Below are positions 1-7,628 of a DNA stretch of 64,000 nt, piece after piece. This stretch comes from Denitromonas halophila (GTDB taxonomy: Bacteria > Pseudomonadota > Gammaproteobacteria > Burkholderiales > Rhodocyclaceae). Numbering within the stretch: position 1 is the stretch's first letter; each line of letters begins with the position of its first letter. The stretch spans positions 184,076-248,075 of the forward strand of contig NZ_VMNK01000007.1 of the NCBI RefSeq assembly GCF_007625155.1, written 5' to 3'. A model generated the notes under the pieces. It saw only the letters and a list, made by a program, of their open reading frames with translations. It was not told the DNA's origin and did not search any database. The position numbers were made by a program, and so were the translations under genes.

Positions 1-580
1 TGATATAGGCACTGATGAACGCCGGCTGCAGGCGCTGCCAGGCGGTATACAGCTCTGGCCCAGACACGCCGCCCTTGTCGGGGGCATCCTGATGGCAACC
101 GTCACAGCCCTTGAACTTGCCGAAGTTCATCTGCCCCATGCGCTGAGCGATGCTGCCGGGCTGGTAGGTTTCGGCCGCGATCAGTGCGTCGAAGGGCGTC
201 AGCGTCATCAGGTAGTCGGCCACCTTGCCCGCCTGCGCGGCATCGAGCGCCGGGTGCTTGGCCAGCGTGGCGGTATCGACCACATCGCCGTCGGCCGAGG
301 GTTTGGCATGTGCCGGCGGGAAAACACCGGCCGGGCGCAGGCGCACCGGATTCTGCAGCCAGCTGTACAGCCATTCACGCCGGAACTTGTTACCGGCAAA
401 ATCAAGCGGCGGGGCCTTGCGTTCAGCCCTTTCGTGTTTGGCTGCCTTGGCGTAGTCGTGATCGAGCGCATGGCAGCTACCGCACTGCTGTTTCACGTCA
501 GCGGCAGTGTCGGCGTGCACAGCCAAGGGCACGCCGACCGCCAGCACCGCGGCAATGCCGAGAGTCAGTCGTAGTTTCAC
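1..580 (-). CDS. Diheme-type c-type cytochrome, C-terminal part outside window
   Basis: Periplasmic electron carrier, probably delivering electrons to the nitrite reductase encoded just upstream (37 bp gap, same strand, likely one operon). Reading the minus strand from a GTG at 580, with AAAGGA six bases upstream, gives a signal peptide (residues 1-23, ending VHA), a first CXXCH heme site at 33-37 (CGSCH) and a second, CDGCH, in the last third of the visible part. The protein continues beyond position 1, so its full domain content is unknown. An ATG 18 bases further upstream is in frame but has no good ribosome site. The cytochrome assignment rests on the two heme motifs plus secretion signal; the exact partner is inference from operon context. 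Confidence 0.8.
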   Translation of the reverse strand, partial: MKLRLTLGIAAVLAVGVPLAVHADTAADVKQQCGSCHALDHDYAKAAKHERAERKAPPLDFAGNKFRREWLYSWLQNPVRLRPAGVFPPAHAKPSADGDVVDTATLAKHPALDAAQAGKVADYLMTLTPFDALIAAETYQPGSIAQRMGQMNFGKFKGCDGCHQDAPDKGGVSGPELYTAWQRLQPAFISAYI

Positions 581-617
581 GGGAATTCCTTTCGTCATGG
601 TCTGGTCGATCCGCGGC

Positions 618-1559
618 TCAACGCAGGATCAACTGATCGCCCCGCCCTTTGTCGGGGTTGGCGTCCTTGCTGTTCATCAGCACCGTGATACCGCCCTTGA
701 GCGCGTGCTTCATGCTGTGGTCGACCAGGGCGTTGTTGGTCGGGCGGTCAGCCGGACTGATCAGGTCGACCACCACCGCATGCGCCGGCGGCACCGACAT
801 GGTCTGCATGCCATGCAACACGTTCTGCGGGTTGCCGTTGTCCCACACCCGATCCCAGATGCCGGCGATCGGGTGAAAGGCAGCCCACTCGTTGATCATG
901 GCGTTCACAAAGTAGATACGCACACGCTCGCCGGGCTTGGACTCAAGCGCGATGCTGGCGTTGGCGTCATGCACCGGGTCGTAGTGGAAGACCTTGCCGT
1001 TGACCAGCACGCCCTTCCATTTCTCGCCCGCCGTGCGTTCCTCGGCCGAGGCGCCGGTCTCGTACAGATCGCCGTGCACCAGCACGTATTCACGGTCCGG
1101 CTTGGGGTACTTGTCGCTGTAGCCAGCCTTCGGATCGACGATCACCACGCCGTACATGCCGCGCGAGATGTGCTCGGACATCGAATCGGCGCCACAGTGG
1201 TAGATCCACACGCCGGGGTACTCAGCCTTGAACGAAAACTGCTTCTTCTGCCCCGGTTTGATCGCCTCGAAGTCGGCCAGCACATCAAGACGGCCGGCAT
1301 GGAAATCCATCGAGTGACTGTTCTTGTTGCCGGCTTCGTTAAGCAAGGTGAAGTCGACCTCATCGCCTTCCGTGACCCGCACCAGCGGACCGGGAATGGT
1401 GCCGCCGAATGTCCACATCGGGGCCGTGTTGCCGGCGTTGTCGATCGCCAGATCGAGTTCGCGTACCGGGATCTCCACCTTGTGGGTAGCTGCCAGAACA
1501 TTGGCGCTTGCCAGGGCCGCGGTCAGCAGCACCATGGCAGTCAGGGGACGTTGTCTCAT
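618..1559 (-). CDS. nirK: Copper-containing nitrite reductase (NO-forming), NirK type
   Basis: Reduces nitrite to nitric oxide in the periplasm (denitrification). The 313-residue product has a signal peptide (about 1-24) and two cupredoxin domains. Visible ligands match NirK: type 1 copper H82, C122, H130, M135; type 2 copper H87, H121, H229; the proton-donor Asp is D85 in MDFHAG. The C122-to-H130 and C122-to-M135 distances are one residue shorter than in the classical Alcaligenes-type enzyme, so it belongs to a variant subgroup; another two-domain multicopper oxidase is possible but less likely given the neighbouring NO sensor. The start at 1559 is chosen because GGAG lies seven bases upstream; an in-frame start at 1586 lacks one. 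It is divergent from norR and followed by a cytochrome c gene. Confidence 0.85.
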   Translation of the reverse strand: MRQRPLTAMVLLTAALASANVLAATHKVEIPVRELDLAIDNAGNTAPMWTFGGTIPGPLVRVTEGDEVDFTLLNEAGNKNSHSMDFHAGRLDVLADFEAIKPGQKKQFSFKAEYPGVWIYHCGADSMSEHISRGMYGVVIVDPKAGYSDKYPKPDREYVLVHGDLYETGASAEERTAGEKWKGVLVNGKVFHYDPVHDANASIALESKPGERVRIYFVNAMINEWAAFHPIAGIWDRVWDNGNPQNVLHGMQTMSVPPAHAVVVDLISPADRPTNNALVDHSMKHALKGGITVLMNSKDANPDKGRGDQLILR

Positions 1560-1593
1560 ATCGGTTCTCCAGAGGTTGTGGCTCAAATGCCAC

Positions 1594-1607
1594 TTGACCT
1601 ATATCAA
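1594..1607. promoter_or_regulatory. FNR/CRP-family box upstream of nirK (candidate)
   Basis: TTGACCTATATCAA differs from the FNR/Dnr/NnrR consensus TTGAT-N4-ATCAA at one base. It is only about 35-48 bases upstream of the nirK start codon, too close for a standard class II activator position (the transcript would start at the ATG), and it overlaps a possible sigma-54 -12 element. It could therefore be a repressor site or coincidental. Confidence 0.4.
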
Positions 1608-1618
1608 TATTCGGACCA
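1604..1618 (-). promoter_or_regulatory. Possible sigma-54 promoter for nirK
   Basis: On the minus strand TGGTCC-N5-TTGA resembles TGGCAC-N5-TTGC, but the normally invariant GC of the -12 element reads GA. A transcript would start near 1592, giving a 33-base leader containing the GGAG ribosome site, and the NorR-type sites would then sit roughly 70-105 bases upstream of it, a usual enhancer distance. Geometry supports it, the -12 mismatch argues against it. Confidence 0.3.
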
Positions 1619-1661
1619 GAATAATTTCTCCTTATATTTCATGAAGTTATTATTCAATGCC

Positions 1662-1672
1662 GTCAGAATGAC
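1662..1672. promoter_or_regulatory. NorR binding site 1
   Basis: GTCAGAATGAC is a perfect match to the NorR operator consensus GTCA-N3-TGAC (general form GT-N7-AC). It lies in the nirK-norR intergenic region next to the norR gene, as expected for an enhancer site serving a divergent target. Confidence 0.6.
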
Positions 1673-1687
1673 AGCACAACGAAAGTT

Positions 1688-1698
1688 GTATTAATGAC
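1688..1698. promoter_or_regulatory. NorR binding site 2
   Basis: GTATTAATGAC fits GT-N7-AC with the TGAC half-site intact, 26 bases from site 1. A third, weaker copy of the AATGACA half-site overlaps the norR start codon at 1712-1718. NorR normally binds several such sites as an enhancer. Confidence 0.5.
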
Positions 1699-1713
1699 AA
1701 CATCGATATCTAA

Positions 1714-3255
1714 ATGACAACGCACGCAACTTTCCTCAACCTGGCTGGCGCCGTGGCCGACCTGTCCAAGGCCATGCCCCGGGAGCAACGCTATGCGCGC
1801 CTGCTAGAAGCCTTCTTCAACAGCTTTCCGTGCGATGCCATCGCCCTGCTCGAACGCGACGGCGATCAGCTGGTGCCGCGCGCCGTGCACGGGCTCAGCC
1901 CCGACACCATGGGCCGGCGTTTCGTCATTCGCGACCAGCCGCGACTGGCGCAAATCGTGCACAGCGCCGAGCCGGTGCGCTTTCCGGCCGACTCCGCCCT
2001 GCCTGACCCCTACGACGGTCTGGTCGACAAGGCGGGCGACCACCTCTACGTCCATGACTGCATGGGCGCCTCGCTGTACATCGACGGCCAGCCCTGGGGC
2101 GTGGTCACCCTCGACGCGATGACGCCGGGCAGCTTCGATGCCATCGACGCAGACGTCTTCCGCGCCTTCGTGGCCGTGGCCGCCGCCACCGTGCGGGCGG
2201 CCGACTGGATCGTGCGTCTTGAGGAGCAGCTCGAGCGCCATCACCGCATCCAGCGCGCCGAGCCTCACGACGGCACGGTCGACGAACTGATCGGCCAGAG
2301 CGTGATCATCGACCAGCTCAAGCGTGAAGCGCAGACCGTTGCGCCATCCGATCTGCCAACCCTGATCCTGGGAGAGACCGGCGTCGGCAAAGAGCTGGTG
2401 GCACGAATGATCCACCGCCACTCGACCCGGGGAAAGGAGCCGATGGTCTATCTCAACTGTGCCGCGCTGCCAGAAACAATCGCCGAGAGCGAACTCTTCG
2501 GCCACCAGCGCGGCGCCTTCTCCGGCGCCACCGACGACCGGATCGGCAAGTTCGAACTGGCGCACGAAGGCACGCTCTTTCTCGACGAGGTCGGCGAGTT
2601 GCCGCTGACAGTGCAGGCCAAGCTGCTGAGGGCGCTGCAAAATGGCGAGATCCAGCGCATCGGCAGCGACCGGCACCATCGCGTCGACGTGCGCGTGATC
2701 GCCGCCACCAACCGCGATCTGAAAAGCGAAGTGGCCGCCGGGCGTTTCCGCGCCGACCTCTACCATCGCCTCAGCGTCTATCCCCTATTGGTGCCGCCGC
2801 TACGCGAACGCGGCGATGACGTGTTGCTGCTGGCCGGCTACTTCATCGAACGCAACCAACGCCGCCTTGGGCTGCACGGCGTACGACTGAGCCGTCGGGC
2901 CCGCCAGTGGCTGACCCACTATGACTGGCCTGGCAACGTACGTGAGCTTGAACACACCCTGTCGCGCGCCATGATTCGCGCGCTCAGCGCCGCACCATCG
3001 CGCGAGCGGGTGATCGAACTGGGCATCCAGCACCTTGGCACCGAGGCCCTGCCGATGCCCGAAGAAGTCGTCGCCGCCACCGAGACCACAGACCCGACGC
3101 CCCGGCCGCTGGACGAAGTCATCGACCACTGCCGGCGCAAGATCATCCTGACCCGCCTCAAGCACCATGACGGCAACAAGGCCGCTGCGGCCCGCTCGCT
3201 CGGCATCGACCGCGGCAACTTCCACCGCCTGCTGCGCAAACTGAATCTATCCTGA
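1714..3255 (+). CDS. norR: NO-responsive sigma-54-dependent regulator NorR
   Basis: Cytoplasmic enhancer-binding protein of 513 residues: N-terminal GAF domain (about 20-180) that in NorR binds NO through a non-heme iron, central AAA+ domain (about 200-430) with Walker A GETGVGKE and Walker B-type FLDEVG, and a C-terminal Fis-type helix-turn-helix (about 480-513, AAARSLGIDRGNFHRLL). The sigma-54 contact loop reads GAFSGA rather than the usual GAFTGA, a conservative change. It is divergent from nirK, and two GT-N7-AC sites lie between the genes, so it probably activates nirK and may control itself. The usual NorR target norVW or norBC is not in the window. Confidence 0.9.
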   Translation: MTTHATFLNLAGAVADLSKAMPREQRYARLLEAFFNSFPCDAIALLERDGDQLVPRAVHGLSPDTMGRRFVIRDQPRLAQIVHSAEPVRFPADSALPDPYDGLVDKAGDHLYVHDCMGASLYIDGQPWGVVTLDAMTPGSFDAIDADVFRAFVAVAAATVRAADWIVRLEEQLERHHRIQRAEPHDGTVDELIGQSVIIDQLKREAQTVAPSDLPTLILGETGVGKELVARMIHRHSTRGKEPMVYLNCAALPETIAESELFGHQRGAFSGATDDRIGKFELAHEGTLFLDEVGELPLTVQAKLLRALQNGEIQRIGSDRHHRVDVRVIAATNRDLKSEVAAGRFRADLYHRLSVYPLLVPPLRERGDDVLLLAGYFIERNQRRLGLHGVRLSRRARQWLTHYDWPGNVRELEHTLSRAMIRALSAAPSRERVIELGIQHLGTEALPMPEEVVAATETTDPTPRPLDEVIDHCRRKIILTRLKHHDGNKAAAARSLGIDRGNFHRLLRKLNLS

Positions 3256-3322
3256 GCGCCACCCGCTGCCGCCCAGACGCTTGTCATCTATAGTGAGCAT
3301 TCATATCCGCGGAGAGATCGAC

Positions 3323-5152
3323 ATGCGAACGGTTTTGATCCCCAGGCTCGGCGCCCTGCTCGGCGCCGCCCTGCTGGCCGGCTGCGCCAGCGCGCCCAGC
3401 TTCACCTACACCCGCCCCGACCAACCCGAAGCCGCCTCCGGCTACACCGCCAAGCCGGGCTGGACGCATCAGCACTTTGCCGTCGCGGCCGCCAACCCGC
3501 TGGCCACCGACGCCGGCTTTCAGATTCTCAAGGCGGGCGGCTCGGCCATTGACGCGGCCATTGCCGTCCAGATGGTACTGGCGCTGGTCGAACCGCAATC
3601 GAGCGGCATCGGCGGCGGGGCCTTCCTGATGTATTTCAATGGCCAGGATGTGGCCGCCTACGACGGCCGGGAGACCGCCCCCGCCGCCGCCACCGAGGCA
3701 CTTTTTCTGGGCAAGGACGGCAAGCCGATGGCCTTCGACGAGGCCAAGGTGGGCGGCCGTTCGGTCGGCACCCCGGGCACGGTGGCCATGCTCGAGATGG
3801 CGCACGCCGAGCACGGCAAGCTGCCCTGGGCCACGCTGTTCGCGCCGGCCATCCAGCTCGCGGAACAAGGCTTCAAGGTGAGTCCGCGTTTGAACACCAT
3901 GCTCGGCAAGGACAAATTCATCGCCAGGGACCCCGCCGCGCGGGCCTACTTTTTTGATGCTGAAGGCAGGCCGTGGCCAGTGGGCCATGTGCTGAAAAAC
4001 CCCGAACTCGCCGCCGTGCTGCGAACCATCGCGCAACGCGGTGCGACCGGCCTGCTCGAAGGCGAGGTCGCGCGCGCCATCGTCGACAAGGTCGGCGCGC
4101 ACCCGACCAATCCGGGGCTGCTCACCCTGTCCGACCTGGCCAACTACAAGGCCAAACGTCGCGACCCGATGTGCCACGACCACCGCGGCCTCGGCACCGA
4201 CTACCGTATCTGCGGCTTCCCGCCGCCGAGCTCGGGCGCCATCGCCGTTGGGCAGATTCTGGGCATTCTTGGCCACACGGAGACCCGCACGACTTCGCTC
4301 GAAACCGGCGCCACCGAACCCCCCGCAGACATGGCGTCGGCCGAGTGGCTGCATCGCTATGTCGAGGCCTCGCGGCTGACCTTTGCGGACCGCGCGCAAT
4401 ACCTCGCCGACCCCGACTTCGTGGCCGCACCGGGCGGCAGTTGGGCCTCGCTGCTCGACCCGGCCTACCTCGCGGAACGCAGTCGCCTGATCGGCCAGAT
4501 GGCGATGCCGGACGCCCCGGCCGGCACGCCCGGCCCCATGAAAACCAGCTATGCGCCCATGCCGGATCAACCCGAATACGGCACCAGCCACATCAGCATC
4601 GTCGACGCCAACGGGCACGCGGTGGCCATGACCACCACCATTGAAGACGCATTTGGCGCGCGGCAGATGGTCAAAGGCTTTCTGCTCAACAACGAACTGA
4701 CGGACTTCAGCTTCGCGCCCCGAGCCGCCGGCGGCAGCCCGATCGCCAACCGGGTCGAGCCCGGCAAACGCCCGCGCTCGTCGATGGCGCCGACGTTGGT
4801 ATTCGACAAGACCACCGGAAAACTCGTGATGAGCGGCGGCAGCCCGGGCGGCGCACTGATCATCCACTACACCGCAAAAACCCTCTACGGCACGCTCAAC
4901 CGGGGGCTCACGCCGCAGCAGGCCATCGATCTGCCCAACTTTGCCTCGGTGGGCGGCAAGGTGCCGGTGCTACTCGAAGCCGGGCGCTTTGACGCAAGGA
5001 CCATCGACGGGCTCAAGGCCCGAGGCCATCAGGTCAAGGAGATGGACATGACGAGCGGCCTGCAGGCCATTCGGGTGGAAGGCGACGGCAGCAAGCAGCG
5101 CCTGCTCGGCGGCGCCGATCCGCGGCGCGAAGGCGTGGTGATGGGCGAATGA
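3323..5152 (+). CDS. ggt: Gamma-glutamyltransferase, lipoprotein form
   Basis: Cleaves or transfers the gamma-glutamyl group of glutathione and related compounds in the periplasm (EC 2.3.2.2). The start at 3323 is set by GGAGAG upstream and gives a signal peptide ending in a lipobox, LLAGC, with Cys21, so the enzyme is probably membrane-anchored instead of free periplasmic as in E. coli. The N-terminal nucleophile Thr421 lies in YGTSH, the site where the precursor cuts itself into large and small subunits; the glycine-rich substrate loop MSGGSPGG follows. Length (609 residues) is normal. The preceding norR ends 67 bases upstream. Confidence 0.9.
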   Translation: MRTVLIPRLGALLGAALLAGCASAPSFTYTRPDQPEAASGYTAKPGWTHQHFAVAAANPLATDAGFQILKAGGSAIDAAIAVQMVLALVEPQSSGIGGGAFLMYFNGQDVAAYDGRETAPAAATEALFLGKDGKPMAFDEAKVGGRSVGTPGTVAMLEMAHAEHGKLPWATLFAPAIQLAEQGFKVSPRLNTMLGKDKFIARDPAARAYFFDAEGRPWPVGHVLKNPELAAVLRTIAQRGATGLLEGEVARAIVDKVGAHPTNPGLLTLSDLANYKAKRRDPMCHDHRGLGTDYRICGFPPPSSGAIAVGQILGILGHTETRTTSLETGATEPPADMASAEWLHRYVEASRLTFADRAQYLADPDFVAAPGGSWASLLDPAYLAERSRLIGQMAMPDAPAGTPGPMKTSYAPMPDQPEYGTSHISIVDANGHAVAMTTTIEDAFGARQMVKGFLLNNELTDFSFAPRAAGGSPIANRVEPGKRPRSSMAPTLVFDKTTGKLVMSGGSPGGALIIHYTAKTLYGTLNRGLTPQQAIDLPNFASVGGKVPVLLEAGRFDARTIDGLKARGHQVKEMDMTSGLQAIRVEGDGSKQRLLGGADPRREGVVMGE

Positions 5153-5169
5153 CCGGCGTTGAAAATCGT

Positions 5170-5194
5170 CCGTGGCGAGCATGACTCGCCACGG
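5170..5194. terminator. Hairpin between convergent genes
   Basis: A perfect 10-bp stem (CCGTGGCGAG / CTCGCCACGG) with a 5-base loop lies between the ends of ggt and the GFA-family gene. There is no strong T-run on the plus strand; on the minus strand a short TTTT follows. It is likely a shared terminator or transcript-end stabiliser. Confidence 0.45.
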
Positions 5195-5200
5195 TGGCGC

Positions 5201-5629
5201 TCAGTCCGGCGGTGGTGCGTACAGCGCAAACACCTCGGCGCCGGTCATGTTTCTGGTGTCGTTCGCAAAACGATAGTAGGCCGGCTTCTCGTCGATGAAG
5301 ATCTGCTGATCGAAGCTGAACTCGGGCGCCTCGTCGAACAGTCCGACCGGCAAGTGATACTGCTGCGCCTCTTTCAGCCGGTAGAACAGATGCGTGCCAC
5401 AGTGCTTGCAAAAGCCGCGCTGCGCCCAGGGCGAGGAGTCGAACACCGACACGTTTTGCTCGCCGGCAATCCTTACCTCGGTACCGCACTCCACCGCCAG
5501 CAAGGGCCCGCCGCCCCACTTGCGACACATGCTGCAGTGGCAGGCGCCCACGCTGCTGGCCGGGCGGGCCACGCTCAGCGTCACGGCGCCACACAGACAA
5601 CGCCCCTGGGCTGGATTTGGCTCTGACAT
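5201..5629 (-). CDS. GFA-family (Mss4-like) zinc-binding protein
   Basis: Small soluble protein of 142 residues of the glutathione-dependent formaldehyde-activating (GFA) family. Zinc-ligand pairs are visible: CLC at 11-13, CHCSMC in the first third and FCKHC mid-protein. The family is named after S-(hydroxymethyl)glutathione synthase, but most members have no proven activity, so the reaction here is not assigned. The ATG at 5629 is preferred because GGAGGA lies eight bases upstream. It converges on ggt; a functional link through glutathione is possible but only suggested by proximity. Confidence 0.75.
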   Translation of the reverse strand: MSEPNPAQGRCLCGAVTLSVARPASSVGACHCSMCRKWGGGPLLAVECGTEVRIAGEQNVSVFDSSPWAQRGFCKHCGTHLFYRLKEAQQYHLPVGLFDEAPEFSFDQQIFIDEKPAYYRFANDTRNMTGAEVFALYAPPPD

Positions 5630-5746
5630 CACACGTTCCTCCGTCGCCGCGAAAAAGACGATTACCGACGCAGCCTACAAAACCGGCGCCGGATTGACAA
5701 CGTCATTTTGTCGATCGCGCCACCGGACGACAGGAGGCAGCCGGGA

Positions 5747-6721
5747 TCAGCGAACGGTGAGCACCACCTGCGTCTGATTGAGCAACTGGTAGCCAATCTC
5801 GCCGAAGGTGGCCGGGCCGGTCAATGCCCCCGCGCGCTGGCCCTCCAGACCCTCATAGAGAAAGTTGAGAATACAGTTGCACGCAAAGGTGGCAGGCGCA
5901 TCGCCGCCGACCGACGGCGGGGCAACTTCGCCAGAGGGGGTGGCGAGCCGATAGGTCAGCCCTGGAAATACCGGCGCGTAAAACTCGACTCGTCGTGCTG
6001 CCGTGTCAATGTGCTTGAAGCTGACATTGACCGATGCGCCGCAGTAATCGGCCACCAGTGGCAGCCGAGTATCGACCCCCAGATTGCTGAGGTAGTCGGC
6101 CAGAGGCATCGCCTCACCATTGACGTAGCAGGTATCCACCGAAAAGCCGGTCTCCGCAAAGCTGATGGCATCGCCGTCGCCGGGTTTGAACGGGTTGATG
6201 ATGTCGATCTGGGCAAAACGCTCGGGGGGCAACTCGACATCCATGACCACAGCGTGCTCGGCCGAGAACTCACCGCTGGGCCCAAGCACCACCTGCGGCG
6301 TCGCGTGGCTGGCATCGTCCAGATGCGTTCCGGCCACCCAGCCGGCCAGCGGCTTGAGGTACATGTCTTCATAGTTCGGTGCGTTGCGCGCAAAGTCGCC
6401 ATGACACGCGCTGAAGGCAGGCACGATCAGCAAACTGAAGCCATGGTCGGGCGCATTCCGGCACAGTTGCGGCAACGTGCCCGGGTCGTACAGACGCAAA
6501 CGCGGGGGGGCCGCGAACCCGGTCACTGCTTGAACAAACACCTGGTCCCGGCTCACCGTGCCGCCGCTCGCCGCCATGAAATAGGGGATCGTGCCACCGA
6601 TCCAGTTGCCCAGAGGCAGTTGCCTGAGTGCCGCTTCATCACCGGCAAGGCTCAGATAGTGACCTTCTCGAATCAACTCGGCCACAGCGGCCACGGGCAT
6701 CAATCCTTCTTTTGGCATCAT
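5747..6721 (-). CDS. Conserved protein with FIST-like C-terminus, function unknown
   Basis: A 324-residue protein without signal peptide or membrane helix. I do not recognise a characterised family with certainty. The C-terminal stretch (FACNCILNFLYEGL, then GPATFGEIGYQLLNQTQVVL) has the layout of FIST_C domains, which end in a Cys-containing strand followed by GEIGP...N; the N-terminal LPLGNWIGGTIPYF recalls the FIST_N core. FIST proteins are thought to be small-ligand sensors. It is the second gene of an operon, 18 bases after the ISL3-N-like gene, with GGAGAG before its start. The FIST link is inference from pattern, not from alignment. Confidence 0.55.
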   Translation of the reverse strand: MMPKEGLMPVAAVAELIREGHYLSLAGDEAALRQLPLGNWIGGTIPYFMAASGGTVSRDQVFVQAVTGFAAPPRLRLYDPGTLPQLCRNAPDHGFSLLIVPAFSACHGDFARNAPNYEDMYLKPLAGWVAGTHLDDASHATPQVVLGPSGEFSAEHAVVMDVELPPERFAQIDIINPFKPGDGDAISFAETGFSVDTCYVNGEAMPLADYLSNLGVDTRLPLVADYCGASVNVSFKHIDTAARRVEFYAPVFPGLTYRLATPSGEVAPPSVGGDAPATFACNCILNFLYEGLEGQRAGALTGPATFGEIGYQLLNQTQVVLTVR

Positions 6722-6739
6722 GTGCGCTCTCCGGGGCGG

Positions 6740-7435
6740 TCAGTCTTGGCGGATTTGTGCCAGCTCATGCGAAAGCTGAATCGCATGGCGGACAAAGTAG
6801 TGATGCAACTCATGCGCCTTCATCTGACGCACCTCCGGGTCGCTGATCAGCTGCATCTGCCCACGCAACTTGGTCAGCAGCAGCTTGAGACTGAGCACAC
6901 GGATCTCGATATCCAGCCCACCCGTCAGCAAGGCGCCCCACACCGGATGGTCGACCTCGGGAATATCAAACTTCGCCTGCCCGCTGTCCGCCATGAGCGT
7001 GTCCTTGCCGGACAAACTGATCTTTCCGTTATCGAGACTGTGCTTGAATTTCCACAGGTCACCTGCCGGGATGTCGAGCAGTTTGCAGATCGATTGAAAC
7101 TTGATCCCTTCCATGAAATAGGTCGCGATCTGACGGCTCAGCGCACGGGTAAACACCTGCTCGTCGGCGCCAATCCAGGGCAACGCCATCTGTGCCATGT
7201 CGTCCGTGGTGGCTGCGTGCACTACGCAACGCGACTGGCCGACATTGATGTGCCGCCACACTCGCTCCGGCACCTCCGGCAGCGCGTGGCGCGGGCCGAA
7301 AATCCACCCCCGACGCGGCATCTCCCGGGCTACCCAGACGTCGAGCTGACGCCGGCCAAGATCGTTGCGCATGCGAACGATCTGCCAGGGGGGCTCGATT
7401 TCGAGTGCCTGGCATAGCAGATCTTCATATTTCAT
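6740..7435 (-). CDS. Unknown protein resembling the N-terminal half of ISL3 transposases
   Basis: A 231-residue soluble protein, first gene of the operon with the FIST-like gene. The start at 7435 follows GGAGG. The middle of the protein (PERVWRHINVGQSRCVVHA, then ALPWIGADEQVFTRALSRQI, then a helix-turn-helix-like KFQSICKLLDIPAGDLWKF) follows the order of the ISL3 transposase N-terminus (VWRHLD, zinc region, PWA, helix-turn-helix ending LWR), but the zinc-finger cysteines are mostly missing and there is no DDE catalytic part. It may be a domesticated DNA-binding module. No inverted repeats or transposase remnants are evident around it. Function unknown. Confidence 0.5.
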   Translation of the reverse strand: MKYEDLLCQALEIEPPWQIVRMRNDLGRRQLDVWVAREMPRRGWIFGPRHALPEVPERVWRHINVGQSRCVVHAATTDDMAQMALPWIGADEQVFTRALSRQIATYFMEGIKFQSICKLLDIPAGDLWKFKHSLDNGKISLSGKDTLMADSGQAKFDIPEVDHPVWGALLTGGLDIEIRVLSLKLLLTKLRGQMQLISDPEVRQMKAHELHHYFVRHAIQLSHELAQIRQD

Positions 7436-7628
7436 ATCCTGCCTCCATCGCGGCGGCTGCCGTCCGAACCATGACGAATGCAATTAGCGTGCAACCACCT
7501 GAACGCCCGAAATACTGCAAATCGGGCCGCGCCAATGGATCATCACGATGCAGGTGCTTCGATTTGGAACACCGAGCCAGCGTGCCGCCGCGATAGACTG
7601 GAGGTTTTCCGAGGTGATGAGAGTCGCA

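Noticed and set aside
3284..4867. Long minus-strand open frame opposite ggt (527 codons)
   Set aside because: It mirrors ggt codon positions; the translated sequence is Gly/Arg/His/Ala-rich with no domain, a common artefact opposite GC-rich genes.
6740..7435. Complete insertion sequence of the ISL3 family
   Set aside because: No DDE catalytic half, no terminal inverted repeats and no target duplication can be seen; only the N-terminal layout is similar.
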